The translations under genes and the position numbers were made by a program. From Diplolepis rosae (lineage: Eukaryota; Arthropoda; Insecta; Hymenoptera; Diplolepididae), in assembly GCA_030998225.1 (NCBI GenBank), contig JAPYXD010000728.1, positions 1,116,001 to 1,180,000 of the forward strand: a DNA stretch of 64,000 nt. The letters are read 5' to 3'. Below the pieces are notes generated by a model, which made no database searches, was not told where the DNA came from, and saw only the letters and a list, made by a program, of their open reading frames with translations. Shown here piece after piece: positions 11,254 through 21,849 of the stretch; within the stretch, counting starts at the first letter, position 1; the number at the start of each line of letters is the position of its first letter.

Positions 11254-11697
11254 AAATTAAAAATATATCAACTTCTTTCTCTTTAAACGATTAATTTGCA
11301 CAATAAAACGAAAATACCAGACAGTAATACGAAATAATACGTACAAATATTATTTGTTTGGAAATAATTCTTTTTTTATTTGAACATTTTCCTTCGAGAA
11401 AAGGCAGCATTACATTTATATACTGAGTATATTTCTTCAGAAATTTTTATAACAAATACTTTTCCTTTATTATAACTCATTAAATACAAATTTCCATTCA
11501 CCTAACGCCTTCTAATTGACAATTAAATACTTCACCATTTTCATAAAAAAAAGTAGATATCAGTTAAAATATTCTACTTTTTATCATTAAGACTACAAGT
11601 GCCAATCTGAATTTTAAAATTTTTATAATATTACATTGTTTTTCATAGAATATTTACATGAGAAAGCATACATCACGCATCATGGAAGCATAACCTC
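11254..11697. other. AT-rich spacer
   Basis: I see no gene or clear repeat in this stretch. Confidence 0.6.
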
Positions 11698-11871
11698 TCA
11701 TCTTGCAATTAAATCGTGTTTTCTTCCTATAGTCGGTTGTTTTCGACAACTCAGCCACCTACGCAGTTGTTCACTGCTGTTGCTTTCTACTTTTATATGT
11801 GGCAATATTGCACCCGGTACATCTTTCTCCTTTAAATTTATTTTTGAATAAGGTACACTTGCCGCACACAT
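11698..11871 (-). pseudogene. Small SAP-like ORF
   Basis: Reading from the ATG at 11871 gives 57 codons and a TGA. The frame is open a little further upstream, to a TAG near 11955. The C-terminal block QLRRWLSCRKQPTIGRKHDL matches the pattern of the short SAP-type helix pair seen at the N-terminus of several transposon-derived invertebrate proteins (L-K/R-R-W-L-x-C-R, then G-x-K-x-D-L). The preceding DVPGAIL segment also recalls those proteins. The frame stops just where the helix should continue, and no downstream exon is evident. It is either a fragment or the first exon of a spliced gene. Confidence 0.4.
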
Positions 11872-11994
11872 GTAGATATCCAAAATATGACCTAATTTAT
11901 GAATTTCGCGGGAAGTGCCATGACAGCCGCGTTTGCGCACATCAACTTCCTATTCAAGATGAAAAGGTCTATGGAAATAGCTTGAGTTCTTGAG

Positions 11995-12060
11995 TGCGGT
12001 GTTGCCACATTTTGATGTTACATGTTCAACCAAGTAGTCGCCACATTTGGCAACACTGCA
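11995..12060. repeat. GTGTTGCC/GGCAACAC inverted motif
   Basis: GTGTTGCCACATTT near 11999 and GCCACATTTGGCAACAC near 12035 share the word GCCACATTT and have inverted GTGTTGCC ends. This lies upstream of the minus-strand SAP-like ORF. Function unknown. Confidence 0.4.
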
Positions 12061-12239
12061 GATGTTCTAACACGCAGAGGGAAATCCTCTAGGGTTTGGT
12101 AACCGTGTAACAATTTTTAAGTTTGGTAACGGAGGCTTAATAACACAATTTTTCCCTCTTTATAAAGAATCCCAATTTTCAAATTAAAAGTCTGCGGATA
12201 AGTCGACTAAAACTTGGGATAAAAGTACTTGTATTATAC

Positions 12240-12830
12240 AATTTACTTTAAAGTTTTTAAATCTTTTTACAATGTTACAAGATGAGCCTATAATTTAGAA
12301 TTACAAAATCTTTCATTAAGAAAAAAGTCACTCACCTGAAACAAACTTCGGAAAGAATCCTCATAAGAGTAAAAAAGGTTTAACCATCACTTGAAAAATA
12401 ATGTCATTTTGAAATTTCAAGTCCTCCTATGTTCAAATTTACAAGAAAAAAGATCAATAATTGACAAATTCTCAGATTTGTCAGTCGAAGCTTTATTTGT
12501 TAATTCTTAGTTTTTATAAATAGGTTAAATATTCATGAATTTCTTAAATGTTCCAACATTTAAAAAATATTCAATCAGAGAATTATGTGCAAAGTATTTT
12601 ACAAGAAGAAAAAATAAACATTTGACCTAATGAGTGCTAAATCTACATTCTTAATTTTATAATGAGAGTATATTTTTATCTTACTTTTTGTGACTTAAGC
12701 ACGGATTTTACATTTAAAATGTAAAAATGCTTTACAGAGTTGAAATATTTTCTAAATGAAGCAGTTTATTCACAAAGCTTCAAAATGTTGTAATTGAAAT
12801 CTTGATATAAAATTTTAACCATTTATCGAC
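12240..12830. repeat. Relict copy of the hAT-like element's inverted-repeat sequence
   Basis: By eye this aligns, with many substitutions and small gaps, to the right arm of the 37.5-46.2 kb transposon (about 45,440-45,890). Shared words include TTTTTACAATGTTAC, AAATCTTTCATTA, AAGTCACTCAC and GCAAAGTATTTT. It is an old fragment with no coding content. Confidence 0.65.
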
Positions 12831-13557
12831 TTCAGAGATGAGTTGGGAGATTGCTAGAGTAATGTATTTAATTTCGAGTGATTTTCCGCAGCGCGCCCTA
12901 TTGCGAAATGCTCTTGGGAACTAAAATGAAAGGTTCATGTTACTACTTGAAGGGTAAAACAGAGCTACTGTTTATCACTTTTGCAGCGCCCCCAATTGCG
13001 TAAAGCTTTTTCCGTGGCTTTTTCGAACTAAAATTAAAGGTCCGCACTGCTACAATAATATGTGAGAGCACACGCAATGAAGCGCGTCATTTCAGTGTAT
13101 CCCCACTAACTCGCTTCGATTTCACGCTGTCTGTTGTCGAGTTAAAATCAGAAATTGTATTTTTCTCGACTTCATGCAAAGGAGGAGCAAAATAGACACA
13201 GAATTCAAAATTACGGAATATAACATTAAGAAAATTACACTTTTTTTCTATATACTTTGAAAAGTATTGATCTGAAATAAGTATCTAAAAGATTTTGTGA
13301 AATTTTAAGATGATTTAAATACTTGAAAAATAATTTTTTAATGAAATTTGAAGTCAATAAATGTTTAAAGATTCCAAACAAAATATCGATTTCAGCATTT
13401 ATTTTTTAATTATGTAGAGAATATTTTATAATAAGATATCATTCAAGATGAAATACAAGTTTCAAAAATGAAGGGTTTGAACATTTTCATAATAGGTAAC
13501 AACTTTTGTATGAAAATTTCGATAAATAAATGTAAATGAAGTGTTTGCTGATTTAAG

Positions 13558-14226
13558 GTAGTTCATCCACAAAAATTAGACTTCAGGCCAAAATAGATAA
13601 ATTTTTTTTCAAGAATAGCAATATTATCATTAAAGAGATCATTTGAAAGAAAAGAGATTAGTTTCCAAGAAAAAAAAATTAAAACATAAACAAATAATGC
13701 ATTTAACAAATTTTATTTTTACCCGGACTTGTTTTCTTATCGCTTCGAGCCAAATTTAAAAAATGATGTGATTCTGTGAAATCACGGATAATTTTTTTAA
13801 GAAAAAGGCTTTCTACAACTTAACCGTTTCCATTTTTTGGAAATTATAATAAATTCTTCAATGGCTGAAACCATTAAAAATAAATTTTCCAAAACAAAAT
13901 TCTTGTAAAAAAATTACTGAATTTGGTAAAAACTTATTCATTTTAGAAATATGGAAACGGCTAGGTTGTATTAGGTCTTTTTCCTGAAAAAACGATTCTT
14001 GATTTATTTGAATCACATCATTTTTTTTAAATTTGGTATGAAGCGATAAGAAAAAAAGTCGGGGTAAAAATAAAATTTGTTAAATTTATTTTTTCAAATG
14101 CTTCAAATATTTTTCTTGGAAATTAATCTCTTTTCTTTGAAATGATCTCTTCAATAATAATTTTTCTATTTTTGGACGCAAAATTATCTTTTTTTACCTA
14201 AGATCTAATTTTTGAAGATAAACTAC
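13558..14226. repeat. Foldback (palindromic) element
   Basis: Left half 13,558-13,845 and right half 13,950-14,226 are imperfect inverse complements. They start GTAGTT... and end ...AACTAC, and the unpaired centre is only about 100 bases. Neither half codes. Flanking segments 13,511-13,557 and 14,306-14,352 look like direct copies of one another (AATGTAAA/CGAAGTGTTTG core). It sits inside the left arm of the long inverted-repeat element. Confidence 0.7.
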
Positions 14227-15176
14227 GAAGAAAGTACATAAATTATATCCGAATTCGCAATATGAATTTACACCTTAAATTTTTCTAAGTATGAAACATC
14301 GTATACACATGGCAATTTCAATAGATGAATGTAAACGAAGTGTTTGATGATTTAAGAAAATACATAAATTATATGTGAATTTACACCTCAAACTTTTCTT
14401 GATATGAAGCTAAGTCGACAAACGTTTACTAAAAAATAAAATACATTGAATAAGATTTTTTGGAATTTAACATCTTTTACATGACAATTCGTATATATAT
14501 ATAAACTACCATCGGAAATTACAGAGTGACCTGGAGTTTCAACTTTCGTCAAAGTGTTTTATTTTATAGAAAGATATTGCAAAATAAATTTTAATTTAGA
14601 TTTAGATTTCAAAAGGTTTTTTTCAGTATGTCTTGATAGTGATTTCTTAACCTAAGCAAAATATTTTTAGAAAGTCTTTCCTGGATTCTATCTTGAGGTT
14701 GAACAGAATTAAAAAAAGTCATGTAATTTTTAAAATATGTAGCTTCTTCAAGAAGTTTTTAAAAATCGATGTATATCATATTTTAATAAATTTAGAAATT
14801 TTTATCAAAATATTGATAGTTTGGATTTTTTGAATTCTTCAAATGAATGTAGTACAATCATCATTTGAAATTTGATGATTTTTCATTACCATGTTTGATT
14901 CTAGAGCAGAATCTAGCAGAAAAATTCCAAAAACATCTTAATTAGTTAGAAAAATACTATGAAAACTTACCTTTGAAATGAGACTACAGACTTTTCACAA
15001 TGTTAATTAATTTTAGAGTTATTAATATTATTAAGAAAGATCTAAATTTGATGTCTTTTAGATTCTCATCATATGAGAATTAAAGTTTTGGTTTTATGTC
15101 AAAAATCATTTTCGGAATTTTCGTCAAATCTTTACGTTTTGAGATCCCTTGAGTCAGAAAAAACGGTTTTTACGAA
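14227..15176. other. AT-rich inner arm sequence
   Basis: This continues the left inverted arm to about 14,770; the complementary block is near 19,260-19,560. Beyond that I see only AT-rich sequence without a gene. Confidence 0.5.
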
Positions 15177-15180
15177 AGTT

Positions 15181-15204
15181 TCTGTCTGTCTGTCTGTCTG
15201 TTCG
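15181..15204. repeat. (TCTG)n microsatellite
   Basis: Several TCTG units in a row, the last interrupted by one changed base. Confidence 0.85.
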
Positions 15205-16429
15205 TCTGCAGTAGTAATAGATCATATACTCAATAACTCTGGAAAGAAAAAAATTTTCGGATTGAATTGAGCTTTGGCATACATTATCGCAGCTGAAAAA
15301 GTAAGGACAAGTTCGTTAACCAGCTACATCTGACAAAAATTGTCAAAATAGGAGCATTTTTTGTGTTTTTGAAAAAAAACTTTATGAAAAAATCAAAAAT
15401 TTTAAGACTGGTTTCTGATAATTCTCGTAAAGCTCTACTAAATATCCTCAAAATCAATATTTTGCAATTAAAATAAAATTAAGAAAGTCACAGTATATTA
15501 AAACTTGAAAAAAGTCGATATCTATTTTCCAGTTAAATTATACGAGTTACGAATAAAAGTTATGATAAAAAGTGGTTTACTACATAAAGATCTACAAGAG
15601 TAATAACTGTGAAGTGACATTCTTGATGACATGTCTGCTATTATATTGACCCAAAATTCACAAATTTTTTGTTAATTTCTCATTTCTGGCATTGGGTCAG
15701 CCTCTTTTTATTTTCTTCTATTAATATTATCAATGCTACTTACGATAAAAACCGCAAAAAAAGAGAGAAGGAAAATGTTTCGGCCACATATGGGGGCCCT
15801 CTTCAGTGCCATAAATTAAAAGATTAATTCAAAATTTTCGTAAATGATAAACATGTAGAAGATAGTTAAAATAAGGATAATAATGAAACTCAAAAACTTA
15901 TCTCATTGCTTGCAATTCAAAATGAAGAAGTCCAGTGAGCAACAACACGAATTGGAAAAAATATGTAGAATTCACTGTATATAGAAAACCGGATAAAATG
16001 AACGCAAAACTTAGAAATTTGTAAACAACAGGCCAGAATTTTTGTTTGTTTTTTTCCTTTATGAAGAACGGATGACCATTTCTTCGACGGTTATATTATT
16101 ATATCATATAGGTTTGGTTTCGTCGGTCTTAAGGTCAATAAAACAACATTAAAGAAAAATTATTGAATCAATTTATATCAAGAAAAATATTAATATTTCA
16201 ATAAAGTTTAAGGCTGAAATTATGAATATTAATCGAATTTGCCATGAAATTATTTAACATATGATTTTAAAGTTTATGTTCTTAAGCTTTAGCACACTTT
16301 TCATTGGTGAATTTAATTCAATTTATCGTATCTTCGTCTCTCTATCCTACAGTTTGCGTTGCTTCATCGGATTGTACTTACACACCGTATTATAATGTAT
16401 TTTTAAATTATTGAAGCCCTCAATCTTAA
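15205..16429. other. AT-rich sequence with inverted counterparts at 18.3-18.5 kb
   Basis: No gene is seen. The segment at 15,772-15,815 (GAAACATTTTCC-type end with GGCCACATATGGGGGCC) and 16,098-16,160 (AGACCGACGAAACC and ATATCATATAGG words, inverse strand) have inverted counterparts at about 18,340-18,480. So an inner inverted repeat surrounds the GC-rich centre. Confidence 0.5.
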
Positions 16430-16869
16430 TGTAAGCCAGTAGGCACATTTAACGTCCCTTGATTTATTTTATTTTATTTCATATTTTATTTTCCTGGAAT
16501 AAGTCGAGGAATTTTGACCAAACGAAAATCCAGGAAAATGAAGCGCGCGTTCCGTCAGGTCACCACGATTGGCTGATGGACTCGAGAGAGGGTAAAATAC
16601 ATACGAGCCCCTTCTTTCTCCATCGGTCAATCGGACCAGGGGCGATTTTAATTGGAGCGCCGAATTTTTGCTGTTAGTCAATCATAGTTGACAAACATTT
16701 TTATTGGCGCGTAGAATTAAGATTAATGTACATAAATACCGGGTCACTTTGTATTTTGGATTGATTCGAAGACTGAGCCTCTGAGAGACTACATCCAGAG
16801 AACCTTAGCCCCCTCGGAGATAATAAAAGTTTTCTTTTTCTCACAAAGCCGTCGTTTTGATTATTACAA
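16430..16869 (+). promoter_or_regulatory. LTR-like or promoter-like segment
   Basis: It begins TGTAAGCC and ends ATTATTACA, the TG...CA ends expected of an LTR. Inside are several CCAAT-box-like words on either strand (about 16,568, 16,627, 16,676 and 16,704), a TATA-like ACATAAATAC (about 16,730) and an AATAAA-type signal (about 16,823). No second copy occurs in the window and no clear primer site follows. It could be a solo LTR, a 5' LTR of a mostly deleted element, or a host-like promoter. Confidence 0.4.
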
Positions 16870-17028
16870 ACTTCCATCAGCCCTTTTAAGAACTAACCTT
16901 TTCACGAAAGGAACAAAAGCTTATCGTTCACCTTCGCTAACAGCATCCTGCAGCATGGGCTCTACGGCCCACCTGGTGAGTGGACACCCTTGAAACGCCT
17001 GGGGAATTCCTCTCGCCGTTTCCGGTCT

Positions 17029-17189
17029 CCAGGGTGGCATACCGCCCTGGCGACCACCATCGGGACGCTCTGACCCCTAGGTGGAATATCGCCTAGGAGT
17101 AGACGTCCGAAGAAGACTCCATCCTGAGGTGGTATACCGCCTCAGGAAATAAGAGGGATTTACCACAAGGTGGAATACCGCCTCGTGGT
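17029..17189 (+). repeat. Array of four hairpins with constant core and covarying stems
   Basis: Four perfect or near-perfect inverted repeats lie at 17,029-17,050, 17,076-17,097, 17,123-17,146 and 17,162-17,189. Each has the same core, GGTGG, a four-base loop NATA, then CCGCC or a variant. The outer stem differs in every copy and pairs with itself each time: CCAG/CTGG, CCTA/TAGG, CCTGA/TCAGG, and ACCAC/GTGGT with one A-C mismatch. A conserved T-G pair sits three bases from the loop. Starts are spaced 47, 47 and 39 bases. Stem changes on both sides argue for a structured RNA or paired DNA rather than simple duplication. They lie just upstream of, and enter, the proline-rich ORF. Confidence 0.75.
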
Positions 17190-18024
17190 GAATACCTGCT
17201 TATCGTGGACGTCTCCAGATCCGGAAGGGGACGGCGAGCAGATTTCCGGGCAGCAAGAGTCGGCCTCTAAACAAATCTTCTTTACAGACCCGCAGAGAGC
17301 GAAGACGGCTCCGGGACCAGCAACGGGCACAAGCCTACATAAGACGTCCACCGCTGACAGAGCAAGGGTACGCCACCCAGCCGACACGTCCGATCTTCCA
17401 GGGCAGGCCCACCACGTTGCCCGGCGGGGACTTTCAGCTTCTCTACATGGAGCGACATCGGCGAGATCCTCGCTCATCGATTGGGACGTCCAGGGTCGGA
17501 GGCCGGATTCTGAGAGACGTTCTCCCTCCGGTTCCAACGACTCGTCTCTCGACCCTCCTGGACCAATCCCGGAAGTCATCCCGCCACCTGCCAGCGCTCC
17601 GCCACCTTCTCCTCGGAAAAGGGGGCAAGAAAAGCCGGACGTCTTGAGTCTGAGGCCAGATTCACAGAGGCAAGGCGTTCCAGAGGCCATTCCACTGCCT
17701 CCCGAGATTCTCCCACCAATCTTGGGCGAAACCAGCCGCCCACTAACCAACGTGAGACGCCAAACAAGGGAAGCCACTCCACCTCGAAGAAATCAGTTCG
17801 TGGAGATCGTCACTCCACCACTGGACCGTCTTCACCCGACACCTGGTAAAGGGGTGGATCCTCAGAACGCCAAGACGTCAACTGCCAGCGAAGATGTCTT
17901 GGACATCCCTATGCACTATTCCCCGATAGAAGCCGCTTCTTCGTCACAGGGATCAGCAAATCAAAGGACCACCAAGCGCAAGGCGTTCCGAGAGCTGTTC
18001 GGGGAGGATTCAGATAGTGAGTGA
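17128..18024 (+). CDS. Proline/serine-rich hypothetical ORF
   Basis: The frame is open from 17,128, just after a TGA, to the TGA at 18,022-18,024. There is no ATG until close to the end, so a complete protein would need an upstream exon. An ATG at 16,955 followed by a donor-like GTGAGT at 16,976 is nearby, but I could not find an acceptor that keeps frame. The product is rich in Pro, Ser, Arg and Glu with PP-x-PP blocks, has no recognisable domain, and ends in an acidic KRKAFRELFGEDSDSE tail. I do not recognise the family. The GC content is far above the flanks, which suggests acquired sequence. Overlapping frames on the other strand are also open, so coding is uncertain. Confidence 0.35.
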   Translation, partial: GGIPPQEIRGIYHKVEYRLVVNTCLSWTSPDPEGDGEQISGQQESASKQIFFTDPQRAKTAPGPATGTSLHKTSTADRARVRHPADTSDLPGQAHHVARRGLSASLHGATSARSSLIDWDVQGRRPDSERRSPSGSNDSSLDPPGPIPEVIPPPASAPPPSPRKRGQEKPDVLSLRPDSQRQGVPEAIPLPPEILPPILGETSRPLTNVRRQTREATPPRRNQFVEIVTPPLDRLHPTPGKGVDPQNAKTSTASEDVLDIPMHYSPIEAASSSQGSANQRTTKRKAFRELFGEDSDSE

Positions 18025-19259
18025 TAACTCCTAAATCACCAGGATTCAACCTCCCACCCGAACAACAACCACTGCAGCAACTAAAGCACCGACATCAATC
18101 TTTGAGGCTTTAATTTTAATGACATTTTCAAGAATAAGACTGAATCTTCATGTGTGCTTTCGTTTATTTGTAATTTATGTAAGTACTTATTTATTATATC
18201 AACACAACATAAAATAGTAGATGTATATATATAAGTCGATCAAGGTGTGGGTTAAAAAAATAATTGAAACACTCAACCAACCAAAAAGAAATTTGATTGT
18301 AAATTGATTTGTTCAATTTTTAGTGACATATATATTCCTTGAAAAAGACCCGCAGTGAGGTTGAAACATAGGAGAATTTTCGACCAAGTATAATGAAGGA
18401 GTTTTTTATAGAATGTTGTTTTATTGGCCGCAAGACCGACGAAACTAAACCTATATGATATAAAGATCTATAGAAGTTTGAACTGCAACATTTTTTCATA
18501 AGATGCATATTTTTCTTTTTAATTAAAAAAAAAAATACTATTGAAAATACGAAATTCAATTTTTTAACTAAAATATGTGAAATACGAAAAAAACGTAAGA
18601 ATGGAAAATTGTTCGTTTCAATAATATATACAAATATTTTCAGATATAGTTTCTGATAAAACGTATATTTTTCATTTTAATTTTAAAAAATACGATTAAA
18701 ATTTAAAAATTCCATTATTTGAACAAAATATGTGACATACGAAAAAAACGTTGAGATGGAAAATTATTTGCCTAAATGAGGTCTACAAATTCTCAGTAGG
18801 ACATTTTTTGACAAGATGTATATTTTATGTTTTGGTTTTATAAAAACACTATTGAAAATAAAAAATTCTATTTTTGAACCAAAATATGTGAGATACAAAA
18901 TAAGTGATAATACAAAAAATCGTTTCCTCAGAAAGAGTCTATGAATTCTCTTCCTTTTTTAAATATTTGGAAGAAAATAGATTGTTTGTAATCTTGTAAA
19001 TTATTAGAAAGTTACAGAAATGTATACAGAAAATCGAGCGCGAAGCGCAAGTGTCATGATAAGAATGTATTCTTTAAGGCTGATTTTTTGAAAAAACCTT
19101 CAGAATACATAACATATTTTTAATGAAAATTTCAATATATAAGTATAAATAAAAGGTTTGATTATTAAAAAGTGAAATATATTATATCTAATATTTTATC
19201 GAACAGCACACTTTAAGATTTCGCTGGTATGGGGATACACATTTTTAAAATTACACGAC
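18025..19259. other. AT-rich inner right flank of the old inverted-repeat element
   Basis: No gene is seen. The 18,335-18,375 segment (CTTGAAAAAGACCC...GTTGAAACAT) has the layout of the short stem motif often found in Penelope-like retroelements; that link is a guess from pattern only. About 18,410-18,480 is the inverse of 16,098-16,160. Confidence 0.45.
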
Positions 19260-20652
19260 TTTTTGTAACATGTTTAACCCCAGCATATAGAATCCAGAAA
19301 AGACTTTCTAAAAATATTTTAATTAGGTTAACAAATCACTATGAAGACATAATAAAAAAAATCTTTTAAAATTTTAATTTTTTTACACACTTATTAATTT
19401 CCTTCAAAGATATCTAAATTAAAATTTTTTTTGTAATATTTTTCTATATAATAAATCACTTTAACGAAAGTTGAAACTATAGGTCAACCTGTAATTTCCG
19501 AAGGTAATTTATATATATATATATACAAATTGTCATGTAGAAGATGTAAATTCCAAAAAATGTTATAGTTACAAAGCATCAAAATTTTGTAATTAAAATT
19601 TTAATATAAAACTTTAAGCATTTATTGACCTTGAAATCCATTGGAAAATTTGTTTATTACTGTTCAAATCTTTCTCCGATTTCAGAAGAACAGACAAATT
19701 AAAAATTACAAAATATTTCATTAAAAAAATTGAACTCATCCATATGATCTTGTCATATTGTAACAAGATTTGAACACTTCGCACAAAAATTTTTATGTAA
19801 AATTTAATATCGATAAATATTTACATATTCATATGAAGATATTAATGAACACATATTTTAGCTTTTTAATTTATCCACATCTGTTAGAAAATTTTTTCTT
19901 TCCATAGACCATTTCATTTTTTTAATGAAAAGTCTGTGCTTAGGCTACAAAAATGTGAGATAAAAATATTTCTAACATAAAACTGAGAATGTAAATTTTA
20001 AACTTGAATTTTATGTTTATCTATTCTTAATAGAAAATATCTCTCTAACTAAAAAGGTTTAAATGTACAAAATTGATAAGAAGTATGGAAATTTGAATAG
20101 GAAAATATATATTGATTCAAATTTGGAACATTTATTAGCATCAAATTTTACTGAAAGTCTATTTTTGAAGTGTTCAAATGCTTATAAAATTTCACACGAT
20201 ATTTCAGATTTTTATTTTAGGCAGATTTTTTCCAAAATATCGGAAAAATGTGTTGTTTCTTAAATAACATATTTTGTAAATTTGAAATTGTCGTCTGCTT
20301 CGCGCCTCTTTTACACGGTTTCGACAGAAATACACAATTCTCAATTCCGACTCGATAACCGAAAGCGTGAAATCTAAAAATAGCATTGCATGGAGGAAGC
20401 GAGGAGAATAAGGAGAAGTGGGACGAGCCGTTCTCACATGCAAGAGCCGTGAGGAAGAAACAAGGGCAGGGCGCGCCGCCTCCCCTCCAAAGTAATTCTG
20501 ATGGTAAATCATTTCTGGATTTTCTAACTTTCATTATTTACCGACGCGCAAAGTAAACCTTTTGCGCAACGCGTTTAGAGGGCGCGTTTATCAGCCCACT
20601 TTTGTGAAATTCTCTTATTCCATTACTTTAGCAATTTCACAACTCATCTCTG

Positions 20653-20929
20653 ACTGCACTGCCTTTGATGCAGCCCCGTGACTCTGCCCGTGACTCCGAG
20701 AGTTGAAAATGGTCCATCTGTTGGAAACGACCGTGCGGTGGCGCTAGTAGTAACTTGGTCATATTTGATTTTATATTTATATGACTTTCGTTATAAAACT
20801 TAGCTTGTTATACAAATTTTGTTTTTATAATCATCCTTCCATATTGTATCGTATAAGCAGCTTTTTTTACTCTTAATTTTTTGAGGTACATAATAATAAA
20901 AAATAACGAAAAAATAAATCTAATACACT
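20653..20929. other. Spacer with GTGCGGTGGCGCTAGTAGTA repeat
   Basis: No gene. The segment 20,690-20,760 shares GTGAC-CC-GAGTTGAAAA and a GCGGTxGCGCTAGTAGTA word with the inverse strand of 51,228-51,280. This suggests a short dispersed repeat. The last four bases (CACT) are the target duplication of the next element. Confidence 0.5.
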
Positions 20930-21134
20930 TGTAACGGAAAGATATATCCTCCCCCACTCTACAGTCGGTTCGGGAAGGGCCTTGGCCACCGCATCTCTTG
21001 TGAAAGGGAGTCAGTTCTTTTAGTACCTTTGACCACGTTAGGTCTATTATATAATAAATAAGTCCTGCAGTATATTTCAGGCATACTATATAAATATTAG
21101 GAATTGATATATATATTTCCTCAACCCCGTGACA
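20930..21134 (+). repeat. 5' LTR of the endogenous retrovirus
   Basis: It begins TGTAACGG and ends CCCCGTGACA, near-inverse ends. It carries an AATAAA signal near 21,053 and matches 28,334-28,540. Confidence 0.93.
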
Positions 21135-21153
21135 AAATTGGCGATCCTGACAG
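21135..21153 (+). promoter_or_regulatory. Primer-binding-site region
   Basis: AAATTGGCGATCCTGAC directly follows the 5' LTR, where the tRNA primer anneals. I cannot assign the tRNA from sequence alone. Confidence 0.6.
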
Positions 21154-21373
21154 AACAGGAGTAAACGATCTCGACTCTACGGAGTGATTTATTGATCAAA
21201 CTACCCTATCTTTGGATAAAAAATTGGACAACGGAAATCACTACGGTGGTTAATCAAGGACTCCGGACTATTACTACGGTATAGCCCGTAAACGGAATAA
21301 TTGGGTGCGTTATTATAACGGTAAAAACCTAGAGCTTGTCAAACAGGACAGTAAGACCCAGAAAAAGACGTGC

Positions 21374-21510
21374 TCAGCAGCAGTAAGCAGCAGAACAACA
21401 ATTCTCCAAGCAGCAGTAAGCAGCAGAACAACAATTCTCCAAGCAGCAGTAAGCAGCGGAACAACCTTTCAAGCAGCATTAAGCAGCAGAAACTTCCAAG
21501 TAAGCAGTGA
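21374..21510 (+). repeat. 33-base tandem repeat in the retroviral leader
   Basis: Two nearly identical and two decayed 33-base units built on AGCAGCAGTAAGCAGC and AACAACAATTCTCC. A short open frame (21,305-21,523) runs through in multiples of 11 codons, but its first codon is not ATG, so I do not call it a gene. The array lies in the leader between primer site and gag, the usual region for packaging or translation signals. Confidence 0.8.
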
Positions 21511-21849
21511 ATTTAGAAAATAAGGTAGACAATTTGTGCAGTTACTCAAAGTGAGTAACTTTAGGCGTTGGTATACTTCGCGTGCTCGCAAGTTCTGCCA
21601 CCGTTAATAAAAGTCAACGAAGTACTCTGAATTAACCTTGACGCATTGTTTTAGCACGATCCCGCAAGTGAAGAGTTTAAAAATAAAAAATTTGATCAAA
21701 ATTAAACATTGTTACGCGTTCGCGACACACACACCCGACACTCGCAGTTAAGATCAAACCTGGCGTTCTAGGCTTATAGGGAAAATTTAAGTACACAATA
21801 CCACACACAAACAGACAGTTCTACGGATTATGACAGCTCGTCTATTACC

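Larger units (their letters stand above)
12833..20652. mobile_element. Old element bounded by long inverted repeats
   Basis: The left end (CAGAGATGAGTTG at 12833) is the inverse of the right end (CAACTCATCTCTG ending at 20652). Homology continues inward on both sides: 12,833-14,770 matches the complement of about 19,260-20,652 with gaps. Shared blocks include a GATTTCACGC-TCGAGT region, and a CTACCATCGGAAATTACAG block (14,505) with its inverse near 19,500. Subterminal sequence is shared with the 37.5-46.2 kb hAT-like transposon, so this is probably a relative. No transposase remains. No target duplication is convincing (ATCGACTT left, ACTGCACT right). The centre is a GC-rich module described separately. 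Confidence 0.6.

Noticed and set aside
17160..17777. 205-codon minus-strand frame over the proline-rich ORF
   Set aside because: Overlapping open frames are expected in GC-rich DNA, and the product has no domain. I kept the plus-strand frame only at low confidence for the same reason.
21305..21523. 72-codon leader frame made of the 33-base repeat as an upstream ORF
   Set aside because: Its first codon is not ATG, and the apparent protein repeat follows from the DNA period being a multiple of three.
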